DNA of 64,000 nucleotides from Actinomadura sp. WMMA1423 (GTDB lineage: Bacteria > Actinomycetota > Actinomycetes > Streptosporangiales > Streptosporangiaceae). The notes under the pieces are model-generated. The model ran no database searches and was not told where the DNA came from. It worked only from the letters and a program-made list of their open reading frames with translations. How positions within the stretch are numbered: position 1 is the first letter of the stretch; each line of letters opens with the position of its first letter. Positions 42,511 through 51,313 of this stretch are shown one piece after another. The stretch lies in assembly GCF_006547145.1 (NCBI RefSeq), contig NZ_CP041244.1, positions 8,308,001 through 8,372,000 of the forward strand. Direction: 5' to 3'. Both the position numbers and the translations under genes were made by a program.

Positions 42511-43518
42511 TCAGTCCCAGGCCTGGCCGAGCCGCGCGAGGTCGGCGGCGTACTCGATGCGGCGGGACCACTCGTCCGGCCAGGCGTCCATGCCGAGGTG
42601 CGCGCCCGCGAACGCCCCGGCCAGGCAAGCGATCGAGTCGGAGTCGCCCGAGCTGGCCGCGCCGCGCCGGATCGCCCCGACCGGGTCGTCCGGGAACAGC
42701 AGGAAGCACAGCAGGCCGGTGGCGAGCGCCTCCTCGGCGACCCAGCCCGCGCCCGTGGCCGCGCAGGGGTCGGACGCCCGGTCCGCGCGCGCGACGGCCT
42801 CGTCCAGGCGGTCGAGGACGTCCAGGCACTCGTCCCAGCCCCGGGCGATGAACGTCTCGGGCGTGTCCATGCCGGGCCGCTGCCACAGGGTGCCGAGCCA
42901 GCGCTCGTGGTAGACGGCGCGCTGGTCGTGGCAGCGGGCGCGCAGCGCAGCGGGGAGGTCGGAGGGGGCCGTCCCGTCGGCCAGCCACCGGACGGCGAAC
43001 GCCGTCAGCTCGCTCGCCGCGAGCCCTGTGGGGTGGCCGTGGGTGAGCGCGGCCTGGAGCTGGGACGCCCCGGCCCGCGTCTCGTCCGACATGCCCGGGG
43101 CCAGGCCGACCGGCGCGACGCGCATGTTGGCGCCGCACCCCTTGGAGCCGCTCACGGTGGCCTCCGCCCAGGGCCTTCCCGCCGCAAGGCCCCGGCACGC
43201 GTTGAGGCAGGTGTTCCCGGGAGCGCGGTCGTTGTCGGGGCTGTTCAGCCAGTCGACGAAGCGCCGCCGCCACATCGGCGTGACCAGGTCGGGAGTGAAC
43301 GGGGGGTTGGCCAGGGCGTCCAGCAGGCCGAGGCCGACCGCGATCGCCATCTGGGTGTCGTCGGTGACCAGGGCCGGATCGCCGTCGAGCCCCGCCGGCC
43401 CGTGCTCGCCGAACCGGCGGTGGATCTGCTTCATGTTCAGGAACTCGGTCGGCGCGCCCATCGCGTCCCCGTACGCCAGCCCGAACATCGCCCCGCTCGC
43501 CCTTCTCATGGGCGGCAT
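42511..43518 (-). CDS. ADP-ribosylglycohydrolase family protein
   Basis: 335 residues, ATG 43518. The two metal-binding signatures of the ADP-ribosyl-(dinitrogen reductase) hydrolase fold are present: VTDDTQMAIAV near the N-terminus and SSGDSDSIACLAGA near the C-terminus, with GLAYGDAMGAPTEF opening the fold. It should remove ADP-ribose from proteins or small molecules using Mg2+. No partner ADP-ribosyltransferase is visible nearby. It ends 7 bp after, and on the same strand as, an AraC regulator gene. Confidence 0.9.
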   Translation of the reverse strand: MPPMRRASGAMFGLAYGDAMGAPTEFLNMKQIHRRFGEHGPAGLDGDPALVTDDTQMAIAVGLGLLDALANPPFTPDLVTPMWRRRFVDWLNSPDNDRAPGNTCLNACRGLAAGRPWAEATVSGSKGCGANMRVAPVGLAPGMSDETRAGASQLQAALTHGHPTGLAASELTAFAVRWLADGTAPSDLPAALRARCHDQRAVYHERWLGTLWQRPGMDTPETFIARGWDECLDVLDRLDEAVARADRASDPCAATGAGWVAEEALATGLLCFLLFPDDPVGAIRRGAASSGDSDSIACLAGAFAGAHLGMDAWPDEWSRRIEYAADLARLGQAWD

Positions 43519-43524
43519 TCTTCC

Positions 43525-44331
43525 CTAATCGGTACGGGCGTCGCGGTAGCCGCCGGGCGTCATGCCGTAGCAGCGGACGAACCAGCGCGTCAGGTGGCTC
43601 TGGTCGGCGAAGCCGGTGCGGGCCGCCACGTCCGCGATGGGCTCGCCCCGCGCGAGCAGCCGGCGGGCGGCGCGCAGCCGCAGCTGGCGCTGGTAGTCGC
43701 TCGGCGCCATCCCGTACTGCCGCCGGAACCCCCGGTACAGCGCGAACCGGCTGCACCCCGCCGCCTCCGCCAGCGCGTCGGCGCCGATGTCGTCGCTCCA
43801 GGAGTCCTCAAGGCGCTGCCGGGCCCGCTCGACGAAGCCGCCGGCGCGCGCCGCGCGCGGCCGCCGCGTGGCGGCCCGGGCGACCATCGTCCCGACGGCC
43901 GCGGTCAGCAGCTCGTCGCGCCGCAGGGCGGGCACGCCGCCGAGCAGGGCCGCGTGCAGGGAGCGCAGCGTCCTCGCCAGGGCGGGATCGGGCACCACGG
44001 GGGAGTCGAACAGCGGCAGCCCGACCGGGCGCTCGGCGATGTCGGCGAGCACGCCGGAGATCAGCTCGGCCCCGATGTGGACGATCCGGTACGTGAAGCC
44101 GAGCTCGTCCGCGGCGTGGCCGTCGTGCGGGTCGTCGGGGTTGAACGCGAGGACCATCCCGGCCGCGCTGGTGTGCGCCCCGCCCCGGCACCGGAACGCC
44201 TGGCAGCCGTCCTCGGTGACGCCGAACGAGTACGTCTCGTGGCTGTGCCGGTGGTAGACGTGCCGCTCGAAGTGGGCGTGCATCGCCTCCAGGGGGCGGT
44301 CGGGCGAGCGCCAGTACTTGCTCCACTCCAC
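43525..44331 (-). CDS. AraC-family transcriptional regulator
   Basis: 268 residues from GTG 44331; ATG 44283 is a shorter alternative. The N-terminal cupin-like sensing domain carries HVYHRHSHETYSFG and NPDDPHDGH. The C-terminal double helix-turn-helix is clear (IGADALAEAAGCSRFALYRGF and PIADVAARTGFADQSHLTRWF, ending YGMTPGGYR). It is divergent from a DUF2000 gene, a pairing often seen in actinomycetes, so it probably activates that gene. It may be co-transcribed with the ADP-ribosylglycohydrolase gene (7-bp gap). Confidence 0.9.
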   Translation of the reverse strand: MEWSKYWRSPDRPLEAMHAHFERHVYHRHSHETYSFGVTEDGCQAFRCRGGAHTSAAGMVLAFNPDDPHDGHAADELGFTYRIVHIGAELISGVLADIAERPVGLPLFDSPVVPDPALARTLRSLHAALLGGVPALRRDELLTAAVGTMVARAATRRPRAARAGGFVERARQRLEDSWSDDIGADALAEAAGCSRFALYRGFRRQYGMAPSDYQRQLRLRAARRLLARGEPIADVAARTGFADQSHLTRWFVRCYGMTPGGYRDARTD

Positions 44332-44395
44332 GCCTCCCAGTCTGGCGCACGAGCGTTCAAGACGGCGCGGCCGGGCCGGCGGCAGGGTGGCCCGC

Positions 44396-44806
44396 ATGCG
44401 CTTCGACACCAAGATCGGGATTGTGGTCCGGGACGACCTCGCCGCCTGGCAGCGGCTCAACGTGACCGCGTTCCTCGCCGGCGCCGTGGCGGGCGGCGTC
44501 CCCGGGATCATCGGCGAGCCGTACGAGGACGCGTCGGGCAACACCTACCTGGCGATGTTCCGGCAGCCCGTCCTGGTCTACGAGGGCGGCGCCGAGGCGA
44601 TCGCGAAGGCGCACGCCCGCGCCCTGGCCCGCGAGATGGACGCCGCCGTCTACATCGAGGACATGTTCAAGACCGACCACGACGAGGGGAACCGCGCGAC
44701 CGTCCGGGCCGTGACCGCCGAGGAGATGCCCCTCGTCGGGTTCGCCGTCCACGGCCCGCGCAACGGCGTGGACAAGGTCCTCAAGGGGCTGCGGCTGCAC
44801 CCGTGA
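44396..44806 (+). CDS. DUF2000 family protein
   Basis: 136 residues, ATG 44396. It matches the DUF2000 pattern: KIGIVVRDDLAAWQRLNVTAFLAG at the start, then GEPYEDASGNTYLAMFRQP and FAVHGPRNGVDKVLKGL at the end. The family is small, cytosolic and of unknown biochemical function, commonly next to AraC regulators, as here. Its 3' end overlaps the convergent acyl-CoA dehydrogenase gene by 26 bp. Confidence 0.88.
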   Translation: MRFDTKIGIVVRDDLAAWQRLNVTAFLAGAVAGGVPGIIGEPYEDASGNTYLAMFRQPVLVYEGGAEAIAKAHARALAREMDAAVYIEDMFKTDHDEGNRATVRAVTAEEMPLVGFAVHGPRNGVDKVLKGLRLHP

Positions 44807-45872
44807 GCCCGGCCAGCTCCGCCAGGCGCCCGCGGTGCCGGTCCGGCGACCCGAACAGCTCCCGGGACGACCGGGCCCGCTTGAAGTACAGGTGCGCGTC
44901 GTGCTCCCAGGTGAACCCGATGCCGCCGTGCAGCTGGATCGCCTCGCCCGCCGTGTGGCAGAAGGCCTCCGAGCAGTACGCCTGGGCCAGCGCGGCGGCG
45001 GCGGGCAGCTCCCGCGGGTCCTCGTCGGCGGCGGCCGCCGCGTTCAGCACCGCCGACCGCGCCGACTCCACCAGGACGAACATGTCCGCGCACCGGTGCT
45101 TGACCGCCTGGAACGAGCCGATCGGACGCCCGAACTGGTGCCGCACCTTCGCGTACTCGACGGTCATGTCCAGGGTCCGCTGCGCCCCGCCGAGCTGCTC
45201 GGCGGCCAGCGCCACGGCCGCGACGTCGAGGGCCCGCGCCAGCGCCCCCGGCCCGCCGACCCTGCGCGCCGGGACCCCGTCCAGCTCGATCCGCGCCAGC
45301 CTGCGCGTCTGGTCGAGCGTCGGGAGGGCCTCCCGGACGAGCCGCGCCGCGTCCTCGACGGCGTAGACCCCGACCCCGTCCTCACCGCGCGCCGCCACGA
45401 GGACGAGGTCGGCGATGTGCCCGTCCAGCACGTAGTTCTTCGTCCCCCGGAGCACCCCGCCCTCGAACGAGGCCCGCACGGCACCGGGCTCCCAGGACCC
45501 GGCGTCCTCGGCCACCGCGAGCGTCGCGATCACCGACCCGTCCGCGATGCCGGGCAGCAGGTCGTGCCCGCCCTCCCCGGCCTCCAGCGCCGCCGCCGCC
45601 GTGATCGCCGCGAGGAAGGGGGCGCACACCACGGCCCGCCCCATCTCCTCGAACACGACGGCCAGCTCGCGCACCCCGAACCCCGCGCCGCCGTGCTCCT
45701 CGGAGATCGCGAGGCCCTGCAGCCCGAGCTGCTCGGCCATCTGCCGCCACACCTCGGGGTCGTGGCCCTCGGCGGTCTCCATCAGCCGCCGCACCTCGGA
45801 GCCGGGGGACCGGTCGGCGAAGAAGCGCCGCAGCGCGTCCCGAAGCTCCTGCTGCTCCTCGGTGAGCCTCAT
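44781..45872 (-). CDS. Acyl-CoA dehydrogenase (FadE heterodimer-subunit type)
   Basis: 363 residues, ATG 45872, with GGGAGG upstream. Typical segments: AISEEHGGAGFGVRELAVV, AEQLGGAQRTLDMTVEYAK, VRHQFGRPIGSFQAVKHRCAD and LHGGIGFTWEHDAHLYFKRA. The last segment is typical of actinobacterial FadE subunits that work as alpha2beta2 pairs on branched or sterol side-chain acyl-CoA; the position normally holding the catalytic Glu is not obvious. A partner fadE is not adjacent. 3' overlap with DUF2000. Confidence 0.88.
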   Translation of the reverse strand: MRLTEEQQELRDALRRFFADRSPGSEVRRLMETAEGHDPEVWRQMAEQLGLQGLAISEEHGGAGFGVRELAVVFEEMGRAVVCAPFLAAITAAAALEAGEGGHDLLPGIADGSVIATLAVAEDAGSWEPGAVRASFEGGVLRGTKNYVLDGHIADLVLVAARGEDGVGVYAVEDAARLVREALPTLDQTRRLARIELDGVPARRVGGPGALARALDVAAVALAAEQLGGAQRTLDMTVEYAKVRHQFGRPIGSFQAVKHRCADMFVLVESARSAVLNAAAAADEDPRELPAAAALAQAYCSEAFCHTAGEAIQLHGGIGFTWEHDAHLYFKRARSSRELFGSPDRHRGRLAELAGLTGAAAAP

Positions 45873-45964
45873 CCGGCGTCCTCCCGCACGTGTCCCAGGG
45901 TTACCAGGTCATCGTGCCGCAATCCGGGCGCCGGCCTCCCCGCCTTTCCCATCCACCGGGACCG

Positions 45965-46207
45965 TCAGGGCGCCCAGTCGTGCGGCCCGAGCACGTACCC
46001 CTTGCTGGTGGAGTGCAGATGGTTGATCGACACCAGGTGCCCGAGGGCGGCCCACAGGTCCTCCTCGGGCGCGTCGACGAGCGCGCCGATCGTCTCGAAG
46101 TCGGCCGCGCCGCGCTCCTTGTCGATCTCCGCCACGGTCTCGTACACGGCCAGCTCGAAGTCCGACAGCTCCTGCACGTCCCCACGCGGAACATCTCGCT
46201 CATCCAT
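45965..46207 (-). CDS. Small winged-helix-like protein
   Basis: 80 residues, ATG 46207 with only a weak GGGA upstream. An acidic start is followed by a helix-rich section (LSDFELAVYETVAEIDKERG, IGALVDAPEEDLWAALGHLV) and a short beta hairpin (HSTSKGYVLG), the order expected for a small winged helix. No partner is evident. It lies at the edge of a decayed region. Codon bias supports a real gene, but function is unknown. Confidence 0.6.
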   Translation of the reverse strand: MDERDVPRGDVQELSDFELAVYETVAEIDKERGAADFETIGALVDAPEEDLWAALGHLVSINHLHSTSKGYVLGPHDWAP

Positions 46208-46837
46208 AGAGGTCCCGTGCCCACTCCGGCCGGGTTCTATCGATCTCCCCGCGACCGCGACCCCACCGGACCGCCGGCGGTGCCGTCACCTTCGGCGGCG
46301 GGGCATGCCGGCTGGATCTCGTACTGCAGTCGGAGGACGGCCTGGACCAGGGGCGCGAGCGTGGGCGGCGGCGGCCTGGTCGAGGGCTTCCCGCAGAGCC
46401 GTGACCTTCCTGATCGTCGCGGCCCTCGGCGTCCTCGCCTTCGGAGGGGTGTTCGCCGCGATCACCTACATCGCACCGATGATGACCGGGGTCAGCGGCT
46501 TCGCCGAGTCCTCCGTCACCTGGCTGCTGGTGGTCCTCGGACTGGGCATGGTGGCCGGGAACCTCGGCGGCCGTTACGCGGACCGCAGGCTCATGCCGAT
46601 GCTCTACACCGCCCTGGGCGGCCTGGCGCTGGTCCTGCTGCTGTTCACCTTCCTGGCCTCAGGCAAGAGTCGGCCACCGGGGGTGAGGTCGCAGATACCC
46701 GCCGCGACACTCCTGCCCGGTCTCCCTGTCACCGCGATGCGCACCACCGTAGGCTGAGATGGAGAGCCGCAACTACGATCTGTATGCGAAAGGTGGCGCT
46801 CTGCTTATAGGCTCGTTCGCGAGGAAAGGAGCAGGGC
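46208..46837. other. Decayed region upstream of the Uma2 gene
   Basis: 630 bp without an intact gene. The middle (46401-46668) is a fragment of an MFS transporter. The last ~65 bp (46772-46837) are the Uma2 leader, which is duplicated at 48692-48757. The remainder (46208-46400 and 46669-46771) shows no recognisable coding signal. Confidence 0.6.
46401..46668 (+). pseudogene. MFS transporter fragment
   Basis: About 90 codons encode three hydrophobic helices with an MFS pattern (FGGVFAAITYIAPMMTGVSG, then GMVAGNLGGRYADRRLMPML, a motif-A-like GGRYADRR). This corresponds to the second half of a 12-TM DHA1 drug exporter of the Cmx/AraJ type. No start codon with a ribosome site and none of the other helices are present, so it is a remnant. 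Confidence 0.7.
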
Positions 46838-47428
46838 ATGACTGTGATGGTTCATGAGCCTCTGTCGTACGAAGACGCTGATGTCGTCCTGGAAGGTTTC
46901 CTCGCCCTCGACACCCCGGAGGGCTTCCGAGCCGAGCTGATCGACGGAGAGATCGTCGTGACCCCACCCCCCCTTGGCGACCACGAGGACTGGATCGCCG
47001 AGCTCTCATTGCAGATCGTCCGTGACACGCCGCGCCGGTTCCACTGGGCGGGCCAGAAGGGCCTGATCCTCCCGGGAGGCGACGGGCACCGGGAGAGCCG
47101 CGTGATACCGGACATGGTCGTCGCTCCCGCCGAGTTGCGACTCTTTCGTGGTTCCCCCGAGTGGATGCCGGTCGAGCCCGACGGCATCGCCATGGTGGTG
47201 GAGGTGACCTCCTCCAGGCCCCAGAACGACCGGAATGGCAAACGCTACGGGTACGCCCGAGCCGGTATCCCGCTCTACCTGCTGATCGACCGGGGTGAAG
47301 AGCGAGCGGTCCTCTTCAGCGGACCCGACGGCAAGGACTACGGGCACATCGACCAGGTGCCGTTCGGTAAGCCACTGCCGCTGCCGGAACCGTTCGAGAT
47401 CGAGCTGGACACCTCCGCGTTCGGCTGA
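46838..47428 (+). CDS. Uma2-family (DUF820) putative restriction-like endonuclease
   Basis: 196 residues, ATG 46838, with AAAGGAG seven bases upstream. PD-(D/E)XK-like active site: Asp in RVIPDMVVAP, Glu in MVVEVTSSRP and Lys in NGKRYGYARAG. The opening (LDTPEGFRAELIDGEIVV) is typical of the family. These proteins are abundant in actinomycetes and cyanobacteria, and no role is established. Its leader and first ~45 codons are duplicated, in broken form, at 48692-48892. Confidence 0.9.
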   Translation: MTVMVHEPLSYEDADVVLEGFLALDTPEGFRAELIDGEIVVTPPPLGDHEDWIAELSLQIVRDTPRRFHWAGQKGLILPGGDGHRESRVIPDMVVAPAELRLFRGSPEWMPVEPDGIAMVVEVTSSRPQNDRNGKRYGYARAGIPLYLLIDRGEERAVLFSGPDGKDYGHIDQVPFGKPLPLPEPFEIELDTSAFG

Positions 47429-47523
47429 GGTCGCGGCGCGGTTCCGCGGCGGCGCGTCCGGCTGTCACAAGGTCCGGTGGTGCGTCGTCCCCCTGGAGGA
47501 ACGTGAACCAGAAGGAGACGCTC

Positions 47524-48438
47524 ATGAAGGCCGTACGCATCCATCAGCCCGGCGGTAGTGACGGGCTGGTGTTCGAGGACGCGCCTGTGCCGAGTCCGGC
47601 CACGGGCGAGGTCGTGGTCCGGGTGCACGCCGCCGGGTTCGTCCCGGACGAGCTGGACTGGCCCGGCACGTGGGTCGACCGGGCCGGGCGCGACCGGACG
47701 CCGTCCATCCCCGCGCACGACGTCGCCGGAGTGGTCACCGATGTCCGTTACGGCACCGCCGGGCTGGCCGTCGGCGACCGCGTCTTCGGTCTGGGCGACT
47801 GGCACCGCGACGGCGCGGCGGCCGAGTACATCGCGGTCGAGGCGCGAAACCTCGCGCTGATGCCCGAGTCCCTGACGTACACCGAGGCGGCGGCGCTGCC
47901 GCTCTCCGGTCTGACCTGCTGGCAGGGGCTCTTCGTCCACGGCGGCCTGGAGTCGGGTCAGACCGTGGTCGTCCACGGCGGCGGTGGCGGCACCGGGGCC
48001 CTCGCCGTCCAGCTGGCCCGGCAGGCCGGAGCGCAGGTCATCGCCACGGGACGCGGCCGGGCGGCCGGCCTCGCGATCGAGATGGGCGCGCACACCTTCG
48101 TCGACCTGGAACGGCAGCGCTTCGAGGACGCCGTCGAACCGGTCGATCTGGTCTTCGACACGATCGGCGGGGACCTGCTCGCCCGGTCGGCGGGCAGGGT
48201 GAAGCCGGGAGGCGCACTGGTCTCGATCACCGCGCCACCTCCGGTCGAGCCCGAGGGCGGGCGCGCCGTCTTCTTCATCGTCGAGCCGAACCGCGACCAG
48301 CTCGCCGAACTGGCGAAGCGCGCCGAATCCGGAGGACTCCGGAACCACGTCGGGGCCGTCTACCCCCTGGCCCGGACGCGCGAGGCGTTCCAGGCCAAGC
48401 GGAACGGCCTCCCAGGCAAGGTCGTCCTGGAGATCTGA
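47524..48438 (+). CDS. NADP-dependent zinc-less MDR oxidoreductase (quinone reductase-like)
   Basis: 304 residues from ATG 47524, with GAAGGAG six bases upstream. It is a medium-chain dehydrogenase/reductase fold without Cys/His zinc ligands. Nucleotide-binding motif HGGGGGTGALAVQLA; substrate-domain pattern FVPDELDWPGTW and PAHDVAGVVTDV. Similar enzymes reduce quinones or enones with NADPH. It lies between an intact Uma2 gene and the degenerate copy of its 5' end, and is followed by a strong terminator. Confidence 0.9.
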   Translation: MKAVRIHQPGGSDGLVFEDAPVPSPATGEVVVRVHAAGFVPDELDWPGTWVDRAGRDRTPSIPAHDVAGVVTDVRYGTAGLAVGDRVFGLGDWHRDGAAAEYIAVEARNLALMPESLTYTEAAALPLSGLTCWQGLFVHGGLESGQTVVVHGGGGGTGALAVQLARQAGAQVIATGRGRAAGLAIEMGAHTFVDLERQRFEDAVEPVDLVFDTIGGDLLARSAGRVKPGGALVSITAPPPVEPEGGRAVFFIVEPNRDQLAELAKRAESGGLRNHVGAVYPLARTREAFQAKRNGLPGKVVLEI

Positions 48439-48448
48439 TCCGACCAAT

Positions 48449-48477
48449 GGGCCCGCGCCACTCCACGGCGCGGGCCC
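48449..48477 (+). terminator. Rho-independent-type hairpin after the oxidoreductase gene
   Basis: GGGCCCGCGCC (48449-48459) pairs perfectly with GGCGCGGGCCC (48467-48477) around a 7-nt loop, beginning 11 bp after the stop codon. Confidence 0.75.
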
Positions 48478-48691
48478 TCCCGCTGCTACTGCGCGGTTGG
48501 CCTCCGTCCACGACGATGAGGGCCGTTGCCGGCCATGTCCGGCTTGACCAGGTGTGCGCCGCCGCAGCGGGTGGCGAGCACGTCCAGGCGGTCGGACCAC
48601 CGCGCCCTCGCGACGACGCGGACCGGCGAGGTGGGTGGGCCTTTGATTGACTCGTCACCGTGCCAATACGCTGGGTGTGCCAGCCTCGGAC
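48478..48691. other. Intergenic stretch with no recognisable gene
   Basis: Between the terminator and the duplicated Uma2 leader. One minus-strand frame (about 48490-48605) has coding-like composition (RLDVLATRCGGAHLVKP) but no start, stop context or family match that I can name. It may be a fragment of a lost gene. Confidence 0.35.
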
Positions 48692-48892
48692 ACTACGATC
48701 CGCATGCGAAGGGTGACGCTCTGCTTGCAGGCTTGTGCGCGAGGTAGGGAGCAGAGCATGACTGTCATGGTTGATGAATCACCGACTCAGGGCGACAGCG
48801 GCCTCCTCGACAGATTTCTCGCCCTCGACACCCCCGAGGGTCTCTCCGAGCCGAACTGATCGACGGGGAGATCGTCATGTCACCGCCCCCCG
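48692..48892 (+). pseudogene. Degenerate duplicate of the Uma2 leader and 5' end
   Basis: Aligns with 46772-46972 at a constant offset of 1920 bp, starting in the leader (ACTACGATC, CATGCGAA, GACGCTCTGCTT all shared), through the ribosome site and ATG (48758). The coding part stays parallel for ~29 codons (LALDTPEG identical). A 2-nt insertion (gaggg-tc-tctccgag) then shifts the frame to an early stop at 48859. Homology continues out of frame (CTGATCGACGGgGAGATCGTC) and ends near 48892. A potential 33-residue product is unlikely to function. Confidence 0.85.
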
Positions 48893-49057
48893 GTAGCAGG
48901 GCGCTGGAGCTCGAGCGGTTCGAGCAACGGCAAGCCGAGGCGGTGACCATGCAGACGTTCAGCGTCGGGTCGAGCCTTGGGTGGGCGCTCCTCGTCTACC
49001 GCGCCGAGCCGGAGTCGTGGGCGCGGAGGTGCTCGCGTTTGGGTGTCGGGGTCGGGG

Positions 49058-50083
49058 TCAGCCGTAGCGCTTCATCTCGTGGAAGAAGTCCGGGACGGTG
49101 TTCAGCGCACCCGACGACGCGACCTGGTCGTAGACGTACTTGGCCACGGCCAGGTCCAGGACGCCCAGGCCGAACGGTGAGAAGACGACCGGCCTGTCGG
49201 CGGGCGGGGTCGTCTTGCCCGTCAGGACGTCGTAGAGGGTGCCCGCGACGAAGTCGCGGTCGCCCACCTCCTGCTCGGCCAGGTGCGGGGACGTGTTGGC
49301 CTTCATGCAGTGCTCGACGTCGTCCACGACGTTGTAGGACGCCAGGATGATCTCGGGGGAGAGGTCGCGCAGCGACACGTGCAGGACGAGGGGGTTGTGC
49401 GCGAACCAGGCCGGGTCGGTGACGTGCGGCTCCCCGGCGACGGTCGCGAACACGACCAGGTCGGACGAGCGGATCAGCGACTCGGCCGAGTCGTGGATGG
49501 TGATCTCGCCCTTCTCGGTGCGCTCCAGGTACCCCTGGAAGCCCTCGGCGTGCTCGCGCGAGAGGTCGTGGACGCCGAGCTCGTCGAAGGCGAAGCCGTT
49601 GCCGGCCAGGTAGGTGTGGATGTAGCGGGCGATCAGCCCGACCCCGATGAAGCCGACCCGGCGAGGGCGGGAGCCGCGGCGGTCGGCGAGGGCGGCGGCG
49701 GCCAGCGCGGCGGACGCGGCGGTGCGGGCCGCGGAGATGATGGAGCTCTCCAGGCACGCGAACGGGTAGCCCGTCTCGGCGTCGTTGAGGATCAGCACGG
49801 CCGACGCGCGCGGGATGCCGCTCGCGACGTTGCCGGGGAAGCTGGAGATCCACTTGATGCCGTGCACCCCGACGTCGCCCTTGACCGACGCGGGCAGGGC
49901 GATGATCCGGTCGGACGGGCGGTCCGGGAAGCGCAGGAAGTAGGAGTCGGGGTTGACGGTCAGGCCCTCGCCGTGCAGCCGGTAGGCGGCCTCCACCATC
50001 CGGGTGACCTCGGCCTCCCGCCCGGCGACCGCCTCGTGGACCTGGGCGCCGGAGACGACGGCGAACGTGGGGGCCTGCGTCAT
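49058..50083 (-). CDS. sbnB: SbnB: N-(2-amino-2-carboxyethyl)-L-glutamate dehydrogenase
   Basis: 341 residues, ATG 50083, with ACGGAG eight bases upstream. Ornithine cyclodeaminase/mu-crystallin fold; NAD-binding VGFIGVGLIARYIHTYL and the substrate segment HGIKWISSFPGN are seen. In the staphyloferrin B pathway SbnB oxidises and hydrolyses N-(2-amino-2-carboxyethyl)-L-glutamate to L-2,3-diaminopropionate plus 2-oxoglutarate. Here it follows sbnA by 28 bp on the same transcript, divergent from the NRPS genes, so it supplies Dap for a peptide natural product rather than necessarily a siderophore. Confidence 0.93.
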   Translation of the reverse strand: MTQAPTFAVVSGAQVHEAVAGREAEVTRMVEAAYRLHGEGLTVNPDSYFLRFPDRPSDRIIALPASVKGDVGVHGIKWISSFPGNVASGIPRASAVLILNDAETGYPFACLESSIISAARTAASAALAAAALADRRGSRPRRVGFIGVGLIARYIHTYLAGNGFAFDELGVHDLSREHAEGFQGYLERTEKGEITIHDSAESLIRSSDLVVFATVAGEPHVTDPAWFAHNPLVLHVSLRDLSPEIILASYNVVDDVEHCMKANTSPHLAEQEVGDRDFVAGTLYDVLTGKTTPPADRPVVFSPFGLGVLDLAVAKYVYDQVASSGALNTVPDFFHEMKRYG

Positions 50084-50111
50084 GAGCGGAACTCCGTCTT
50101 TCTGTAGATGA

Positions 50112-51077
50112 TCAGTCGCCGAGGATAGCCGCGGGGTCGCCGAAGTGCTCCCGCAGCCAGTTCTCCTCGTAGATGGAATCGAGGTAGCGCTCGCCGAGGT
50201 CGGGGGCGATGGCGACGGCCACGGGGTCCTCGCCGGGGTACTTGGCCTCCAGCCAGCGGGAGGCGCCCGACACGACGGTGCCGGTGGAGCCGCCGAACAG
50301 GAACCCGCGCGACGCCAGCGCGTGCACGGTCCTGATCGTGTCGGTCTCGGGGACGTGCACGACGTCGTCGATGTAGGACTCGTCCACCAGCGCCGGCTTG
50401 CTGCTGGTGCCGAGGCCCGGCACCATCCGGCGCTCGGGGATGCCGCCGAAGGTGACCGAGCCGACCGCGTCCACCGCCACGATCGTGACGGGGCGGCGGT
50501 GCTCGCGGAAGTAGCGGGCGCAGCCCATCAGCGTGCCGGTCGTCCCGGCGCCGACGAACAGTACCTCCAGGTCAGGGAACTCGCGGTCGATCGCCGGGGC
50601 GGTGCCGCGGTAGTGCGCCAGCCAGTTGTTCCGGTTCGCGTACTGGTTCAGCCACACGTACCCGTCGCCGGACTCGCACAGGTTCCGGACGTAGGCGATG
50701 CGCCCGCCGAGGTAGCCGCCGTTGGCGTCCCGGTCGGACACCACGCGGACCTCCGCGCCGAGGGCCCGCATGACCCGCATCGACGCCGGGTTGCAGCGCG
50801 GGTCGGTGACGCACACGAAACGCAGGCCGCGGCTCGCGGCGATCAGGCTGAGCGCGATCCCGAGGTTGCCCGACGAGGACTCCACGATGATCGAGTCCGG
50901 GGTCAGCGCGCCTTCCCGCTCGGCGGCCTCCACCATCGCCGCGGCCGCCTTGAGCTTCACCGAACCGGCGAAGTTGAAACCCTCGCATTTAAGGTAGAGC
51001 GGGCGCTCGATTACATGCCGAAGGTCGACGTAAAGGTCGTCGACATTGAATTCCTGCGGCGAGGTTATTATCGGCAC
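50112..51077 (-). CDS. sbnA: SbnA: N-(2-amino-2-carboxyethyl)-L-glutamate synthase
   Basis: 321 residues from GTG 51077, with AGGGTGG upstream. PLP fold-type II (cysteine synthase-like). Schiff-base Lys41 in FNFAGSVKLK; the Asn-loop ESSSGNLGIALS; phosphate-binding VGAGTTGTLMG; C-terminal GSTGTVVSGA. It joins O-phospho-L-serine and L-glutamate to make the SbnB substrate. Together sbnA-sbnB is the standard two-step route to L-2,3-diaminopropionate. Divergent (236-bp gap) from the freestanding adenylation gene, which probably activates this amino acid (inference). Confidence 0.93.
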   Translation of the reverse strand: MPIITSPQEFNVDDLYVDLRHVIERPLYLKCEGFNFAGSVKLKAAAAMVEAAEREGALTPDSIIVESSSGNLGIALSLIAASRGLRFVCVTDPRCNPASMRVMRALGAEVRVVSDRDANGGYLGGRIAYVRNLCESGDGYVWLNQYANRNNWLAHYRGTAPAIDREFPDLEVLFVGAGTTGTLMGCARYFREHRRPVTIVAVDAVGSVTFGGIPERRMVPGLGTSSKPALVDESYIDDVVHVPETDTIRTVHALASRGFLFGGSTGTVVSGASRWLEAKYPGEDPVAVAIAPDLGERYLDSIYEENWLREHFGDPAAILGD

Positions 51078-51313
51078 GCTGCCACCCTGAAATGAAGAAG
51101 CAATTCCCTCGTCTTCCCCCGAAGTTCGCCGCGGGCTTCACGCCAGAGCCATGGCGGAGCATCACGGTACCTTCGCCCATCTTGCTGCCGCAACCCCCTG
51201 ATTACCCGCCGGTAGGGCAGAATGCGTGGTGCTTCTGCCGGGCCGGACTTAGGCTATGGCGGCCGCTTGTTTTCCTGTTACAGCGGAGAAGTCCTACAAC
51301 ACGGAGAGTAAAG

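Noticed and set aside
51092..51313. In-frame extension of the freestanding adenylation protein by 74 residues
   Set aside because: No codon bias, Cys/Trp/Pro-rich, overlaps the divergent promoter region; ATG 51314 has a proper ribosome site.
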